From positions 62,001-126,000 of the forward strand of contig NZ_JZUE01000008.1 of NCBI RefSeq assembly GCF_000969605.1: a stretch of DNA of 64,000 bases, in the 5' to 3' direction. Every line of letters starts with the position of its first letter. Position 1 is the first letter of the stretch. Below the pieces are notes generated by a model. The model searched no databases, was not told the origin of the DNA, and worked only from the letters and a program-made list of their open reading frames with translations. The translations under genes and the position numbers were made by a program. Of the stretch, positions 1 through 11,108 are shown piece by piece. The stretch comes from Aquincola tertiaricarbonis (GTDB lineage Bacteria > Pseudomonadota > Gammaproteobacteria > Burkholderiales > Burkholderiaceae_C).

Positions 1-871
1 TGCCGATGCGCTCCACCTCGTCGGTGGCCTCGCGCAGGCCGGCGGTGTCGATCACGTGCAGCGGCACGCCTTCGATCTGGATGGTCTGCGTGACCTTGTC
101 GCGCGTGGTGCCCGGAATCGGCGTGACGATGGCCAGCTCCGCACCGGCCAGCGCGTTCAGCAGCGAGCTCTTGCCCACGTTGGGCTGGCCAGCCAGCACC
201 ACGCGGATGCCTTCACGCAGCAGCGCGCCCTGCTTCGCGCGGTCCAGCACCTCGTCCACCGAGGCGATCAGCCGCTCCAGCTGGCCACGCGCGTCGGCCT
301 TCTCCAGGAAGTCGATCTCTTCCTCGGGGAAGTCCAGCGTGGCTTCCACCAGCATGCGCAGGTGCACGATGCGGTCGCGCAGGGTGCCGATCTCCGTCGA
401 GAACGCACCGCTCAAGGATCGGCTGGCCGAGCGGGCCGCCGCTTCGGTGCTGGCATCGATCAGGTCGCTGACGGCCTCGGCCTGCGCCAGGTCCAGCTTG
501 TCGTTCAGGAAGGCGCGCTGGGTGAACTCGCCGGGCTCGGCCAGCCGCAGGCCGATGCCCTCGCCCACGGCCAGGCAACGAGCCAGCAGCAGCTGCAGCA
601 CCACCGGCCCGCCATGGGCCTGGAGCTCCAGCACGTCTTCGCCGGTGTAGGAGTGCGGGGCAGGAAAGTGGATGGCCAGCCCGTGGTCGATGGGCTGGCC
701 GTCGCTGCCGCGCAGCGGCAGGTAGGTGGCATGGCGAGGCTGCAGCGCGCGCCCGCACAGGGCGTCGATCAGCGGCCGCAGGTCTGGGCCGGAGGCCCGG
801 ACGATGCCCACCGCCCCGCGCCCAGGCGCGGTGGCGATGGCCACGATGGCATCACGCTGGCGCGCCAGCAT
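1..871 (-). CDS. mnmE: tRNA uridine-5-carboxymethylaminomethyl(34) synthesis GTPase MnmE, partial
   Basis: MnmE (TrmE) works with MnmG to place the (carboxymethyl)aminomethyl group on U34 of certain tRNAs. The first 290 codons are present and the gene runs off the left edge. The N-terminal folate-binding domain begins with a typical block (residues 7-22, [16 protein letters not shown]). The embedded GTPase domain shows the G1 loop GQPNVGKSS (about 228-236), G2 around PGTTRD (253-258) and G3 DTAG (275-278). The C-terminal Cys motif lies outside the window. The ATG at 871 gives the normal family start. It is the last gene of the conserved rpmH-rnpA-yidD-yidC-mnmE series, 15 bp after yidC, so it is probably co-transcribed. 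Confidence 0.96.
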   Translation of the reverse strand, partial: MLARQRDAIVAIATAPGRGAVGIVRASGPDLRPLIDALCGRALQPRHATYLPLRGSDGQPIDHGLAIHFPAPHSYTGEDVLELQAHGGPVVLQLLLARCLAVGEGIGLRLAEPGEFTQRAFLNDKLDLAQAEAVSDLIDASTEAAARSASRSLSGAFSTEIGTLRDRIVHLRMLVEATLDFPEEEIDFLEKADARGQLERLIASVDEVLDRAKQGALLREGIRVVLAGQPNVGKSSLLNALAGAELAIVTPIPGTTRDKVTQTIQIEGVPLHVIDTAGLREATDEVERIG

Positions 872-886
872 CGTGGCCCGCGGCGG

Positions 887-2551
887 CTAGACGCCGAGCC
901 GCTTGTTGATGAACCACTGCTGCGCGATTGTCAGCAGGTTGTTGGTGATCCAGTACAGCACCAGGCCGGCCGGGAAGAAGAAGAACATCACGCTGAATAC
1001 CAGCGGCATGATCCACATCATCTTGGCCTGCATCGGGTCCGGCGGCGTCGGGTTCAGCCACACCTGGAACAGCGAGGTGGCGGTCATCACGATCGGCAGG
1101 ATGAAGTACGGGTCCTTGGCCGACAGGTCGGTGATCCACAGGATCCACGGCGCATCGCGCATTTCCACGCTGGACAGCAGCACCCAGTACAGCGCGATGA
1201 AGAACGGCATCTGCAGGAAGATCGGCAGGCAGCTGCCCAGCGGATTGACCTTCTCCTCGCGGTAGATGCGCATCATCTCCTGCTGCATCTGCTGCGGCTT
1301 GTCCTTCAGCCGCTCGCGCATTTCCTGGATCTTCGGGTTGATGGCCTTCATCTTGGCCATCGAACGGTATGCGCTGGCGTTCAGCCAATAGAAGGCGATC
1401 TTCAGCAGCACCACCAGCGCCACGATGGCCCAGCCCCAGTTGCCCAGGAAGCCATGCAGTTGCGTCAGCAGCCAGAACAGCGGCTTGGACAGGATGTGGA
1501 ACCAACCGTAGTCCTTCACCAAGTCCAGGCCCGGCGCCAGCTCGGCCAGCTTGTTCTCTTCCTGCGGACCGGCGAACAGCATGGCCTGTTGCGTCTTGGT
1601 CTGGCCGGCGGCCACCTCGCCCAGCGGCAGCACCATCGCCACCGAGTACAGGTTGTTGCCCACCTTCTCGGCGCGGAACTCACGCGGCTGCTGGGTGTTC
1701 ACCAGCCAGGCCGACGCGAAGTAGTGCTGCACCATCGCGATCCAGCCGTTGTCCGCCTGGCGCTCGTACTCGGCGTCGTTCTTCTCGATGTGCTTGAACT
1801 CGATCTTGCGGAACTTGCTCTTCTCGGTATATGCCGCGGGGCCGGTGAAGGTGGAATAGAACGCCGACTCTCCCGGGGGCGGGTTGCCGTCGCGCACCAG
1901 CTGCAGGTACAGCTCCGGCTTGATCGGCTGCGCCGAGCCGTTGACCACGTCGTGCTGAACGCCCACGGTGTACTGCCCGCGCTGGAAGGTATAGGTCTTC
2001 ACCAGCTTCACGCCGTCGATGGCCTGCGACTCGAAACGCACCTGCACGTCATTGGCACCGTCGGCCAGCGTGCGCGCACCGGGCACGGCGGTCATCGCCG
2101 TGAAATGGTTGGGCAGGCGGGCGCCCGGCACGGCGCTGATCAGGCCGGTCTGCGCCAGGTACACACGCTGGGCGCTGCGGTCGAACAGCACCACGTTGCG
2201 GCTGTGGTCGTTCTGGTCGCGCTGGCCCAGCAGTTCCAGGTACACCAGCTCGCCGCCCTGGCTGTCCAGCACGGCCTTCACGCGGTCGGTGGTGACGGTG
2301 ATCTGCTCGCCGCGCGCAGCGGCGGTGCCAGGATCGTTCGGCACGCTGCCGGCCGGCGCGGCCGCGGCGGACGACGAAGGCGCCGGCACGCCGATGGCGG
2401 AAGCAGCCGGCGCGGAGCCGGCGGCCACCGGCTTGGCCGTCTGGGGGCCGAAGATCGACGGCTGGCCGGTGTGCTTGTTCCAAGCGTCCCAAAGCAGGAC
2501 GAGGGACATCGTGAACACCACCCAGAGCAGGGTACGGCGGATATCGGTCAT
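887..2551 (-). CDS. yidC: Membrane protein insertase YidC
   Basis: YidC inserts and folds inner-membrane proteins, alone or with SecYEG. The product is 554 residues, the usual size for a Gram-negative YidC. An N-terminal membrane anchor (about residues 8-22) is followed by an Ala/Pro-rich linker, a large periplasmic beta-sandwich domain, and a C-terminal core of five hydrophobic segments (about 350-545). The conserved cytoplasmic hairpin with NPKIQEMRERLKDKPQQMQQ lies between the first two core helices, and the protein ends in a basic tail (INKRLGV). Its start overlaps the yidD stop by 4 bp, which indicates translational coupling. Identification is secure. Confidence 0.97.
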   Translation of the reverse strand: MTDIRRTLLWVVFTMSLVLLWDAWNKHTGQPSIFGPQTAKPVAAGSAPAASAIGVPAPSSSAAAAPAGSVPNDPGTAAARGEQITVTTDRVKAVLDSQGGELVYLELLGQRDQNDHSRNVVLFDRSAQRVYLAQTGLISAVPGARLPNHFTAMTAVPGARTLADGANDVQVRFESQAIDGVKLVKTYTFQRGQYTVGVQHDVVNGSAQPIKPELYLQLVRDGNPPPGESAFYSTFTGPAAYTEKSKFRKIEFKHIEKNDAEYERQADNGWIAMVQHYFASAWLVNTQQPREFRAEKVGNNLYSVAMVLPLGEVAAGQTKTQQAMLFAGPQEENKLAELAPGLDLVKDYGWFHILSKPLFWLLTQLHGFLGNWGWAIVALVVLLKIAFYWLNASAYRSMAKMKAINPKIQEMRERLKDKPQQMQQEMMRIYREEKVNPLGSCLPIFLQMPFFIALYWVLLSSVEMRDAPWILWITDLSAKDPYFILPIVMTATSLFQVWLNPTPPDPMQAKMMWIMPLVFSVMFFFFPAGLVLYWITNNLLTIAQQWFINKRLGV

Positions 2552-2853
2552 GGAGCAGTCTTCTTGGGGGAATCGGAGGCGGCGCGGCCGCTCAGGAAGG
2601 CGAACAGCCGCGGCGGCTGGTCGGGCACCGGATCACATCCGGCCTCGCACCAGGGATGGCAACGCAGGATGCGGCCGGCGGCCAGTGCCCCGCCGGCCAG
2701 CGCGCCGTGTTTGTCGAGCGCCTGCAAAGCATAGAGGGAGCACGTGGGCTCATACAGGCAGCGGCCGCCGATCCATGGACTGAGCAGCAGCCGATAGGCG
2801 CGCACCGGCAGCATGAGCGCACGGCGCGGCAGCAGCGCGAGCCAGTCGGGCAC
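2548..2853 (-). CDS. yidD: Membrane protein insertion efficiency factor YidD
   Basis: A small protein of 101 residues that assists YidC-dependent membrane insertion and associates with the inner face of the membrane. The family signature is clear: a hydrophobic/amphipathic start, then RAYRLLLSPWIGGRCLYEPTCS (residues about 19-40, conserved Cys and Tyr-Glu-Pro-Thr-Cys), and later LRCHPWCEAGCDPVP. It sits in its standard place between rnpA and yidC, 7 bp after rnpA and overlapping yidC by 4 bp. The C-terminal 20 residues are low complexity and not conserved. Confidence 0.95.
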   Translation of the reverse strand: MPDWLALLPRRALMLPVRAYRLLLSPWIGGRCLYEPTCSLYALQALDKHGALAGGALAAGRILRCHPWCEAGCDPVPDQPPRLFAFLSGRAASDSPKKTAP

Positions 2854-2860
2854 GGCCGCC

Positions 2861-3349
2861 TCAGCGCGGGGCCGAAGCGGCCACGCGGATCATTCGGTCG
2901 AGTTCGGCGCGCGCGGCATCCCGCAGCGCGTCAGAGGCGGCACTGCGGAACTGGCGCACATCGAACGGCGCCCGTAGCCGCACCACCCACAAGCCAGGCG
3001 GCAGCGCCGAAGCCTGCCGGTCGATGGCGGCACGGATCTGGCGCTTGAGCAAGGTGCGGGTGACGGCGCGCCGGGCGTGCCGCTTGGGCACCACCAGGCC
3101 GAGCCAGCGCTGCTGCGGCACTGCCGCAGAGGAGTCATCCACAGGCGGCGGCGCAGGGGCGGCTACTTCTGTTGACAACTCAGCCGGCGCAGCCTTGCCG
3201 GCCGCCGGCTGGCGCGCGGGGCGCCGGAAGGGCGAGGCCGCCACGAAGTGAAGCGCGAAGTGCGGACTGCGCGCCTTCTGGGGTGCACCCAGCACCCGCT
3301 CGAAGTCGACAGATTGCACGAGGCGTTGCACGCGCTGGGCCGTGGGCAT
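2861..3349 (-). CDS. rnpA: Ribonuclease P protein component
   Basis: Protein subunit of RNase P, which binds the RNA subunit and helps mature the 5' ends of tRNAs. The product is 162 residues, longer than the usual 110-130. The extra length is an Ala/Pro-rich stretch (about residues 43-78) between the first beta-strand block (HFALHFVA) and the core strand LGLVVPKRHARRAV. The RNR motif region reads RAVTRTLLKRQIR, so the Asn usually found after the first Arg is Thr here; the basic residues are kept. It lies 27 bp downstream of rpmH, the usual arrangement. Confidence 0.95.
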   Translation of the reverse strand: MPTAQRVQRLVQSVDFERVLGAPQKARSPHFALHFVAASPFRRPARQPAAGKAAPAELSTEVAAPAPPPVDDSSAAVPQQRWLGLVVPKRHARRAVTRTLLKRQIRAAIDRQASALPPGLWVVRLRAPFDVRQFRSAASDALRDAARAELDRMIRVAASAPR

Positions 3350-3376
3350 GCTGCGTCAGCTCGCAGCCGGCGAGGC

Positions 3377-3511
3377 TCAGACCGCCAGGCGCTTGCGGCC
3401 CTTGGCGCGGCGCGACTTGATCACGCTGCGGCCGCCGCGGGTCTTCATGCGCACGAGGAAACCGTGGGTGCGGGCGCGGCGGGTCTTGGACGGCTGGTAG
3501 GTACGCTTCAT
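3377..3511 (-). CDS. rpmH: 50S ribosomal protein L34
   Basis: Large-subunit ribosomal protein L34, 44 residues, very basic. The sequence starts [18 protein letters not shown] and ends GRKRLAV, which matches the family along its whole length. It is the first gene of the minus-strand rpmH-rnpA-yidD-yidC-mnmE cluster and lies 339 bp from dnaA on the other strand. A good sigma-70 promoter lies about 190 bp upstream (3699-3727), so the transcript has a long leader. Confidence 0.98.
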   Translation of the reverse strand: MKRTYQPSKTRRARTHGFLVRMKTRGGRSVIKSRRAKGRKRLAV

Positions 3512-3850
3512 GATGACGTGCTTTCGGTGATGGACCCGCAGGGATCAGGCGCTCTGGCGGAGTCTGCGGCGACGGCTGTCGCCTGGTTCGAACCGGGGGT
3601 CTGGCCTGATCGCCCGGCGAGCCCGGACCGCGTTCGGCCATTTGGCACCTCGCCTGAAGAAGGCGCGGCGCAACCTCCTCGCGTCCGGGAAACCCGCAAT
3701 TACAGCAAAAAGCCGTAGCTCGGTCAATTCGCGTGCTGTAAAGCCCACCGGGGGCCGCCGCTTGTCGAATTGTCCACCACTGTGGATAACCCAGCTGCCG
3801 CAGGCGCTACGACGGGTAGAATGCGCCCGCTCTTAGAAGACTTTTCCACA
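3512..3850. other. rpmH-dnaA intergenic region, candidate origin half with DnaA boxes
   Basis: This 339-bp gene-free stretch separates divergent rpmH and dnaA. It holds one perfect DnaA box, TGTGGATAA at 3781-3789, a weaker TTGTCCACC at 3770-3778, and TTTTCCACA at 3842-3850 directly against the dnaA start. A possible -10 element TAGAAT lies at 3817-3822, without a convincing -35. I see no long AT-rich unwinding element, so the actual melting site could be here or in the dnaA-dnaN gap. Confidence 0.6.
3699..3727 (-). promoter_or_regulatory. Sigma-70 promoter for rpmH operon
   Basis: On the minus strand a -35 box TTGACC (3727-3722) is followed after exactly 17 bp by a -10 box TGTAAT (3704-3699). 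Both match the vegetative consensus well and point toward rpmH. The predicted transcript start is near 3692. This is read directly from the sequence; activity is inferred. Confidence 0.7.
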
Positions 3851-5296
3851 ATGAGCGCAGACCTCTGGCAGCGTGGGTGTGAGCGGTTGGCCGCCGAGCT
3901 GCCTGAACAGCAATTCAACACCTGGATCCGGCCCTTGCCGCCCGCCGACGTGTCCGACGACGGCGATGCCGGCGTGGTCGCGGCCGTGCGTGTACCCAAC
4001 CGCTTCAAGCTCGACTGGATCCGCTCGCAGTACGCCTCCCGCATCGAAGGCGTGCTGACCGACCTGGCGGGCAAGCCGGTGCGGCTGGAGCTGATGCTGG
4101 CCCAGCGCGACCCGATGGCTGCGCCGCGCGGTGCCTTGCCCGCGCATGCAGCTGCCGGCAATGCCGGCGCGGCGCTGGCGGCTACCGGCACTGCTACGAG
4201 CAGCGGCTCTTCCGGCAACGGCACGGCCGTGCTGCCACAAGGCCTGCCGCCGCGGCCGCCGGCACCGGCCTCGTCGGTGCACCGCCTCAACACCGCGCTG
4301 ACCTTCGACACCCTGGTGCCCGGCCGCGCCAACCAGATGGCACGCACCGCCGCGCTGCACGTGGCCGGCGCGCCCGGCCACATGTACAACCCGCTGTTCA
4401 TCTACGGCGGCGTGGGCCTGGGCAAGACGCACCTGATTCATGCCGTGGGCAACGCGCTGCTGCGCGACCGGCCCGATGCGCGCGTGCTGTACCTGCATGC
4501 CGAGCAGTTCATCTCCGACGTGGTGAAGAACTACCAGCGCAAGACCTTCGACGAGCTGAAGGCCAAGTACCACTCGCTGGACCTGCTGCTGATCGACGAC
4601 GTGCAGTTCTTCGCCGGCAAGGAGCGCACGCAGGAGGAGTTCTTCAACGCCTTCGAGGCGCTGGTGGCCAAGCGCTCGCACATCATCATGACGAGCGACA
4701 CCTACCCCAAGGGCCTGGTGGACATCGACGAACGCCTGACCAGCCGCTTCGACGCCGGCCTGACGGTGGCCATCGAGCCGCCGGAGCTGGAGATGCGGGT
4801 GGCCATCCTCATCAAGAAGGCCGACGCCGAGGCCTCGCCCATGCCCGAGGACGTGGCCTTCTTCATCGCGAAGAACGTGCGCGCCAACGTGCGCGAGCTG
4901 GAAGGCGCGCTGCGCAAGGTGCTGGCGTATTCGCGCTTCAGCCACAAGGACATCAACATCGCCCTGGCGCGCGAGGCGCTCAAGGACCTGCTGTCGATCC
5001 AGAACCGGCAGGTGTCCGTCGAGAACATCCAGAAGACGGTGGCCGACTTCTACAAGATCAAGATCGCCGACATGTACAGCAAGAAGCGGCCGGCCTCGAT
5101 CGCGCGGCCGCGGCAGATCGCGATGTACCTGGCCAAGGAGATGACGCAGAAGAGCCTGCCCGAGATCGGCGAGCTGTTCGGCGGACGCGACCACACCACG
5201 GTGCTGCATGCGGTGCGCAAGATCGGTGGCGAACGCCAGAAAAACACCGAGCTGAACCAGCAGCTGCACGTGCTCGAACAGACCCTCAAGGGCTGA
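3851..5296 (+). CDS. dnaA: Chromosomal replication initiator protein DnaA
   Basis: DnaA binds DnaA boxes at the origin, melts DNA and helps load DnaB. The product is 481 residues from the ATG at 3851, which gives the typical beginning [22 protein letters not shown]-initiated longer frame from 3770 would cover the DnaA boxes and is unlikely. Domain I is residues 1-80. Domain II is a variable Ala/Gly/Pro linker (about 90-145). The AAA+ domain has Walker [10 protein letters not shown] (about 185-193) and a Walker [10 protein letters not shown]. The C-terminal DNA-binding helix-turn-helix carries the signature [14 protein letters not shown] (about 445-458). Confidence 0.98.
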   Translation: MSADLWQRGCERLAAELPEQQFNTWIRPLPPADVSDDGDAGVVAAVRVPNRFKLDWIRSQYASRIEGVLTDLAGKPVRLELMLAQRDPMAAPRGALPAHAAAGNAGAALAATGTATSSGSSGNGTAVLPQGLPPRPPAPASSVHRLNTALTFDTLVPGRANQMARTAALHVAGAPGHMYNPLFIYGGVGLGKTHLIHAVGNALLRDRPDARVLYLHAEQFISDVVKNYQRKTFDELKAKYHSLDLLLIDDVQFFAGKERTQEEFFNAFEALVAKRSHIIMTSDTYPKGLVDIDERLTSRFDAGLTVAIEPPELEMRVAILIKKADAEASPMPEDVAFFIAKNVRANVRELEGALRKVLAYSRFSHKDINIALAREALKDLLSIQNRQVSVENIQKTVADFYKIKIADMYSKKRPASIARPRQIAMYLAKEMTQKSLPEIGELFGGRDHTTVLHAVRKIGGERQKNTELNQQLHVLEQTLKG

Positions 5297-5521
5297 ACAA
5301 CCTGGTGTCAAGTGACAAGGCTGTGGACAACTTTTGCGCAACTGGGCACCTGTCCACAGGCCCCGGCGTTTTCAAGAAGTTGTTGTATGTCCGGCTCGAC
5401 AATCCGGGGTGTTCGGCCCACAGGCTTGCCCTTGAGGTAAGCCGTTGAAAGATCAGGCCAAAATCGCGTTCTCCACAGCCCGGCAGCGGCTCTACTAGAA
5501 CTACCAAGTTAAGAGGAAGAC
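5297..5521. other. dnaA-dnaN intergenic region with DnaA-box-like sites
   Basis: A 225-bp gap holding three near-consensus DnaA boxes: TGTGGACAA at 5322-5330, CTGTCCACA at 5350-5358 and TTCTCCACA at 5469-5477. Together with the boxes upstream of dnaA they suggest a bipartite origin or DnaA autoregulation of dnaN. A strong ribosome-binding site (AAGAGGAAG) precedes dnaN. Confidence 0.55.
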
Positions 5522-6700
5522 ATGATTGTCTTGAAAGCTCCGCAGGAAAAATTGTTGTCTGCCCTGCAGGCCGTCGCCGGAATCGTCGAACGCCGCCACA
5601 CCTTGCCCATCCTGGCCAACGTGCTGCTGCGCAAGAGCGGCTCGCGCATCGAGTTCACGACCAGCGACCTCGAGATCCAGGTGCGCACCCAGGCCGAACT
5701 CGGTGGCGATGCCACCGACTTCGCCACCACGGTGGGCGCCCGCAAGCTGATCGACATCCTTCGCTCGCTGCCGGCGGACCAGGTGGTGTCGCTCACGGCC
5801 AACCAGAACAAGCTGACGCTGCAGGGCGGCAAGAGCCGCTTCACGCTGCAGACCCTGCCGGCCGATGACTTCCCGCTGGTCAACGAGGCGGCGGAGTTCG
5901 GCCCCGCCTTCAGCGTGCCGCAGAAGACGCTCAAGAGCCTGATCAACCAGGTGCACTTCGCGATGGCGGTGCATGACATCCGCTACTACCTCAACGGCAT
6001 CCTCTTCGTGGCCGAAGGCAAGACGCTGACGCTGGTGGCCACCGACGGGCACCGCCTGGCGCTGGCGCAGGCCACGCTGGAGACGGAGATCCCGAAGCAG
6101 GAAGTCATCCTGCCGCGCAAGACGGTGCTGGAACTGCAGCGCCTGCTGAAGGACGAGAAGGCCGACAAGCCCGCCAAGGGCGCCGACAAGTCCGAGGAAG
6201 GCGAGGAGGGCAGCACCGCCAGCAGCGACAATGCCCCGATCGAGATGCGTTTTGCCGGCAACCAGGCCAAGTTCAGCTTCTCGGGCATGGAGTTCGTCAC
6301 CAAGCTCGTGGAAGGCAAGTTCCCCGACTACAACCGCGTGATTCCCAAGAACCACAAGAACGCCGTCGTGCTGGGCCGCGCGCCGCTGCTGGCCAGCCTG
6401 CAGCGCGCGGCCATCCTCACCAGCGAGAAGTTCAAGGGCGTGCGCGTCAACATCGAGCCGGGCACGCTGCGCATCGCCTCCAGCAATGCCGAGCAGGAAG
6501 AGGCCAAGGAGGAGCTGGAGATCGACTACGGCGGCGACACCATCGAGATCGGCTTCAACGTCACCTACCTGATGGACGCGCTGGCCAACATGGGCCAGGA
6601 GATGATCCGCCTGGAACTGCAGGACACCAACTCCAGCGTGCTGATCACCGTGCCCGAGCAGGCCGGCTTCAAGTACGTGGTGATGCCGATGCGCATCTGA
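5522..6700 (+). CDS. dnaN: DNA polymerase III subunit beta (sliding clamp)
   Basis: The clamp encircles DNA as a dimer and tethers Pol III and repair polymerases. The product is 392 residues against about 367 in most relatives. The start MIVLKAPQEKLLSALQAVAGIV and the end KYVVMPMRI are family hallmarks. The extra length is a Lys/Glu/Gly/Ser-rich insertion at about residues 210-238, between the second-domain strands. It is very hydrophilic, so it probably forms a surface loop. It lies between dnaA and gyrB in the classic order. Confidence 0.98.
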   Translation: MIVLKAPQEKLLSALQAVAGIVERRHTLPILANVLLRKSGSRIEFTTSDLEIQVRTQAELGGDATDFATTVGARKLIDILRSLPADQVVSLTANQNKLTLQGGKSRFTLQTLPADDFPLVNEAAEFGPAFSVPQKTLKSLINQVHFAMAVHDIRYYLNGILFVAEGKTLTLVATDGHRLALAQATLETEIPKQEVILPRKTVLELQRLLKDEKADKPAKGADKSEEGEEGSTASSDNAPIEMRFAGNQAKFSFSGMEFVTKLVEGKFPDYNRVIPKNHKNAVVLGRAPLLASLQRAAILTSEKFKGVRVNIEPGTLRIASSNAEQEEAKEELEIDYGGDTIEIGFNVTYLMDALANMGQEMIRLELQDTNSSVLITVPEQAGFKYVVMPMRI

Positions 6701-6722
6701 CCGGACGGCAGTCGTCCGAAGC

Positions 6723-6753
6723 AAGCGGGCTGCGGCCCGCTTCAGCGTTTCTT
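6723..6753 (+). terminator. Possible terminator after dnaN
   Basis: A perfect 8-bp stem, AAGCGGGC (6723-6730) and GCCCGCTT (6735-6742), with a TGCG loop. It is followed by a weak T-rich stretch (CAGCGTTTCTT). It could end or attenuate the dnaA-dnaN transcript before gyrB. Confidence 0.5.
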
Positions 6754-6757
6754 ATGA

Positions 6758-9283
<2,526 letters not shown>

Positions 9284-9453
9284 CTTTGGTCGGTTGAGCC
9301 GGGCCTCAGTGCGCTGTCCCTGGGCTGTTGTCCAGCGGCAGGGCGGCCGTGTGGGAATGACACCGAGCCGTGCACTGCGTTCCCGAGGCGGCAAGGCGCG
9401 GGAATCTGCGGTACGCAACGGTTAGGCAGCGCATGGCGCATAGACGATCCCGA

Positions 9454-10089
9454 ATGGCAACGTATTCCGTCAAGGAAATCTTCTACACCCTCCAAGGCGA
9501 AGGCCTGCGCGCCGGCCGGCCAGCGGTGTTCTGCCGCTTTGCCGGCTGCAACCTGTGGACAGGCCGCGAGCAGGACCGTGCGTCCGCCGTGTGCCGCTTC
9601 TGCGATACCGACTTCGTGGGCACCGACGGCACCCTGGGCGGCAAGTTTGCGCAGGCGGCCGAGCTGGCGGCGCTCATCGCCGCGCAATGGCCCGCCGGCC
9701 GCGGCCACCGTTATGTGGTGCTCACCGGCGGTGAGCCGCTGCTGCAGGTGGATGCCGCGCTGATCGACGCGCTGCACGCGCAGCAGTTCGAGATCGCCGT
9801 GGAGACCAACGGCACGCTGCCGGCGCCGGCAGGCATCGACTGGATCTGCGTCAGCCCCAAGGCCGGGGCGGCGTGGGTGCAGCGCAGTGGACATGAGCTC
9901 AAGCTGGTGTTTCCGCAGCCCACGCTGATGCCCGCGGACGTCGAGGCACCCGGCTTCCAGCACCTGCTGCTGCAGCCGATGGACGGCCCGGACCGCCAGG
10001 CCAACACCCGTGCGGCCACCGCGCATTGCCAGTCTGATCCGCGCTGGCGGCTTTCGCTGCAGACCCACAAGATCCTGGACATCCGCTGA
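9454..10089 (+). CDS. queE: 7-carboxy-7-deazaguanine synthase QueE
   Basis: Radical SAM enzyme that converts 6-carboxytetrahydropterin to 7-carboxy-7-deazaguanine in the queuosine precursor pathway. The product is 211 residues from the ATG at 9454 (MATYSVKEIFYTLQGEG). A longer in-frame beginning from 9370 is basic, unconserved sequence. The cluster ligands are Cys32, Cys47 and Cys50, giving the CX14CX2C spacing known from the Burkholderia-type QueE instead of the standard CX3CX2C. The SAM-binding GGE motif is VLTGGEPLLQ. Its stop overlaps the queD start (TGATG), so the two are coupled. Confidence 0.95.
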   Translation: MATYSVKEIFYTLQGEGLRAGRPAVFCRFAGCNLWTGREQDRASAVCRFCDTDFVGTDGTLGGKFAQAAELAALIAAQWPAGRGHRYVVLTGGEPLLQVDAALIDALHAQQFEIAVETNGTLPAPAGIDWICVSPKAGAAWVQRSGHELKLVFPQPTLMPADVEAPGFQHLLLQPMDGPDRQANTRAATAHCQSDPRWRLSLQTHKILDIR

Positions 10090-10466
10090 TGACGAGCGCC
10101 GACGTGCGCTGCGAGCTCTCGCAGCGCTTCTTCTTCGAAGCCGCGCACACCCTGCGCCGCACGCTGGAAACCGAGGGCAGCCGGCGCATCCACGGCCACA
10201 CCTACCAGGCCGAGGTGACGGTGGCCGGCGTGCCCGACGCTGCCACCGGCATGGTGATGGACCTGGCGCTGCTGCGCGCCGAGATCGCCCGCGTGCGCGC
10301 GCTGCTGGACCATCACTTCCTGGACGAGGTGCCCGACCTGGGCCCCGCCACGCTGGAAAACCTGTGCGCCTACCTGCGCCGCCAGCTGCTGCCCACGGTG
10401 CCGGGCCTGTGCGCGGTGATGATCGAGCGCCAGGCCAGCGGGGACCGCTGCGTCCTGCGCTGGTAA
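10089..10466 (+). CDS. queD: 6-carboxytetrahydropterin synthase-family protein QueD
   Basis: QueD normally makes 6-carboxytetrahydropterin from dihydroneopterin triphosphate, the substrate of QueE. The product is 125 residues. The zinc ligands are visible as His20 (FEAAH) and His35/His37 (IHGHTY), and the DHHFLDE block (about 74-80) and a TLEN segment are conserved. The usual catalytic Cys four residues before the HGH motif is replaced by Ser31 (GSRRIHGH). The chemistry may therefore differ, or another residue may act as the base. It is translationally coupled to queE, which supports a role in the same pathway. Confidence 0.85.
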   Translation: MTSADVRCELSQRFFFEAAHTLRRTLETEGSRRIHGHTYQAEVTVAGVPDAATGMVMDLALLRAEIARVRALLDHHFLDEVPDLGPATLENLCAYLRRQLLPTVPGLCAVMIERQASGDRCVLRW

Positions 10467-10541
10467 TCCGCGCCGCGGGAACGTGCGTTGCCACGGTGAA
10501 GGACCACCGCCTCGCACAGCAACGCCCGCCAGGAGACCCCG

Positions 10542-11099
10542 ATGAACGCCCGCCCGGCTCCCGCCGCCGCCCGTCGCCAGCACCGCATGCCGTTCCGGCG
10601 CCTGGTACGGCTGCTGCCCGCCGTGCTGCCGGCCCTGCTGGCCGCCTGCGCCACCGGCTACAGCCCGGGGAGCCTGAAGCCCGGCGACTCCATCGACACC
10701 GCAGTGCGCCTGATGGGCCAGCCCACCGGCGAATACCCGCGTGCCGACGGCAGCCGGCGGCTGGAATTCGCCCGTGGCCCGTATGGCAAGCACACCTACA
10801 TGCTGGACTTCGATGCGCAGGGCCGGCTGCTGCAGAGCAGCCAGGTGCTCACCGAAACCACTTTCGCCAGCGTGCAGGCGGGCATGACGGCCGACCAGGT
10901 GCGCCAGACGCTGGGCCGCCCGGCGCGGGTGTGGGGCGTGCGTTATCACAACCAGACGGTGTGGAGCTACCGCTACGACACGCCGTTCTGCCAGCTGTTC
11001 CACGTCGGCATCACGCCCTCCGGCGTGGTGGAGGACACCAGTTTCGGTCCTGATCCGGCCTGCGACGTGGACGACCGGCGCTTTCCGTTGATGCGCTGA
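10542..11099 (+). CDS. BamE/SmpA-like outer-membrane lipoprotein
   Basis: A predicted lipoprotein of 185 residues. A basic start is followed by a hydrophobic segment ending in the lipobox LLAAC (Cys at about 36), so the mature protein should be lipidated and carried to the outer membrane. Two repeats of the small alpha-beta fold seen in SmpA/OmlA proteins can be made out: PGDSIDTAVRLMGQPTGEYP and AGMTADQVRQTLGRPARVWG. Each is followed by aromatic-rich strands. It may help barrel assembly, but the true bamE is usually encoded elsewhere near fur, so I do not assign a gene name. It lies 75 bp after queD. Confidence 0.75.
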   Translation: MNARPAPAAARRQHRMPFRRLVRLLPAVLPALLAACATGYSPGSLKPGDSIDTAVRLMGQPTGEYPRADGSRRLEFARGPYGKHTYMLDFDAQGRLLQSSQVLTETTFASVQAGMTADQVRQTLGRPARVWGVRYHNQTVWSYRYDTPFCQLFHVGITPSGVVEDTSFGPDPACDVDDRRFPLMR

Positions 11100-11108
11100 C
11101 GGCAGCCG

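Noticed and set aside
56-2734. An 892-codon open frame antisense to mnmE and yidC
   Set aside because: The genes on the other strand are certain. The composition (His, Gln, Arg) is that of an antisense shadow.
5381-5410. A sigma-70 promoter for dnaN in the dnaA-dnaN gap
   Set aside because: TTGTTG and GACAAT-like elements occur, but the spacing is wrong (about 9 bp).
9284-9453. preQ1 riboswitch before queE
   Set aside because: No recognisable short preQ1 aptamer or A-rich tail was seen in the 170-bp gap.
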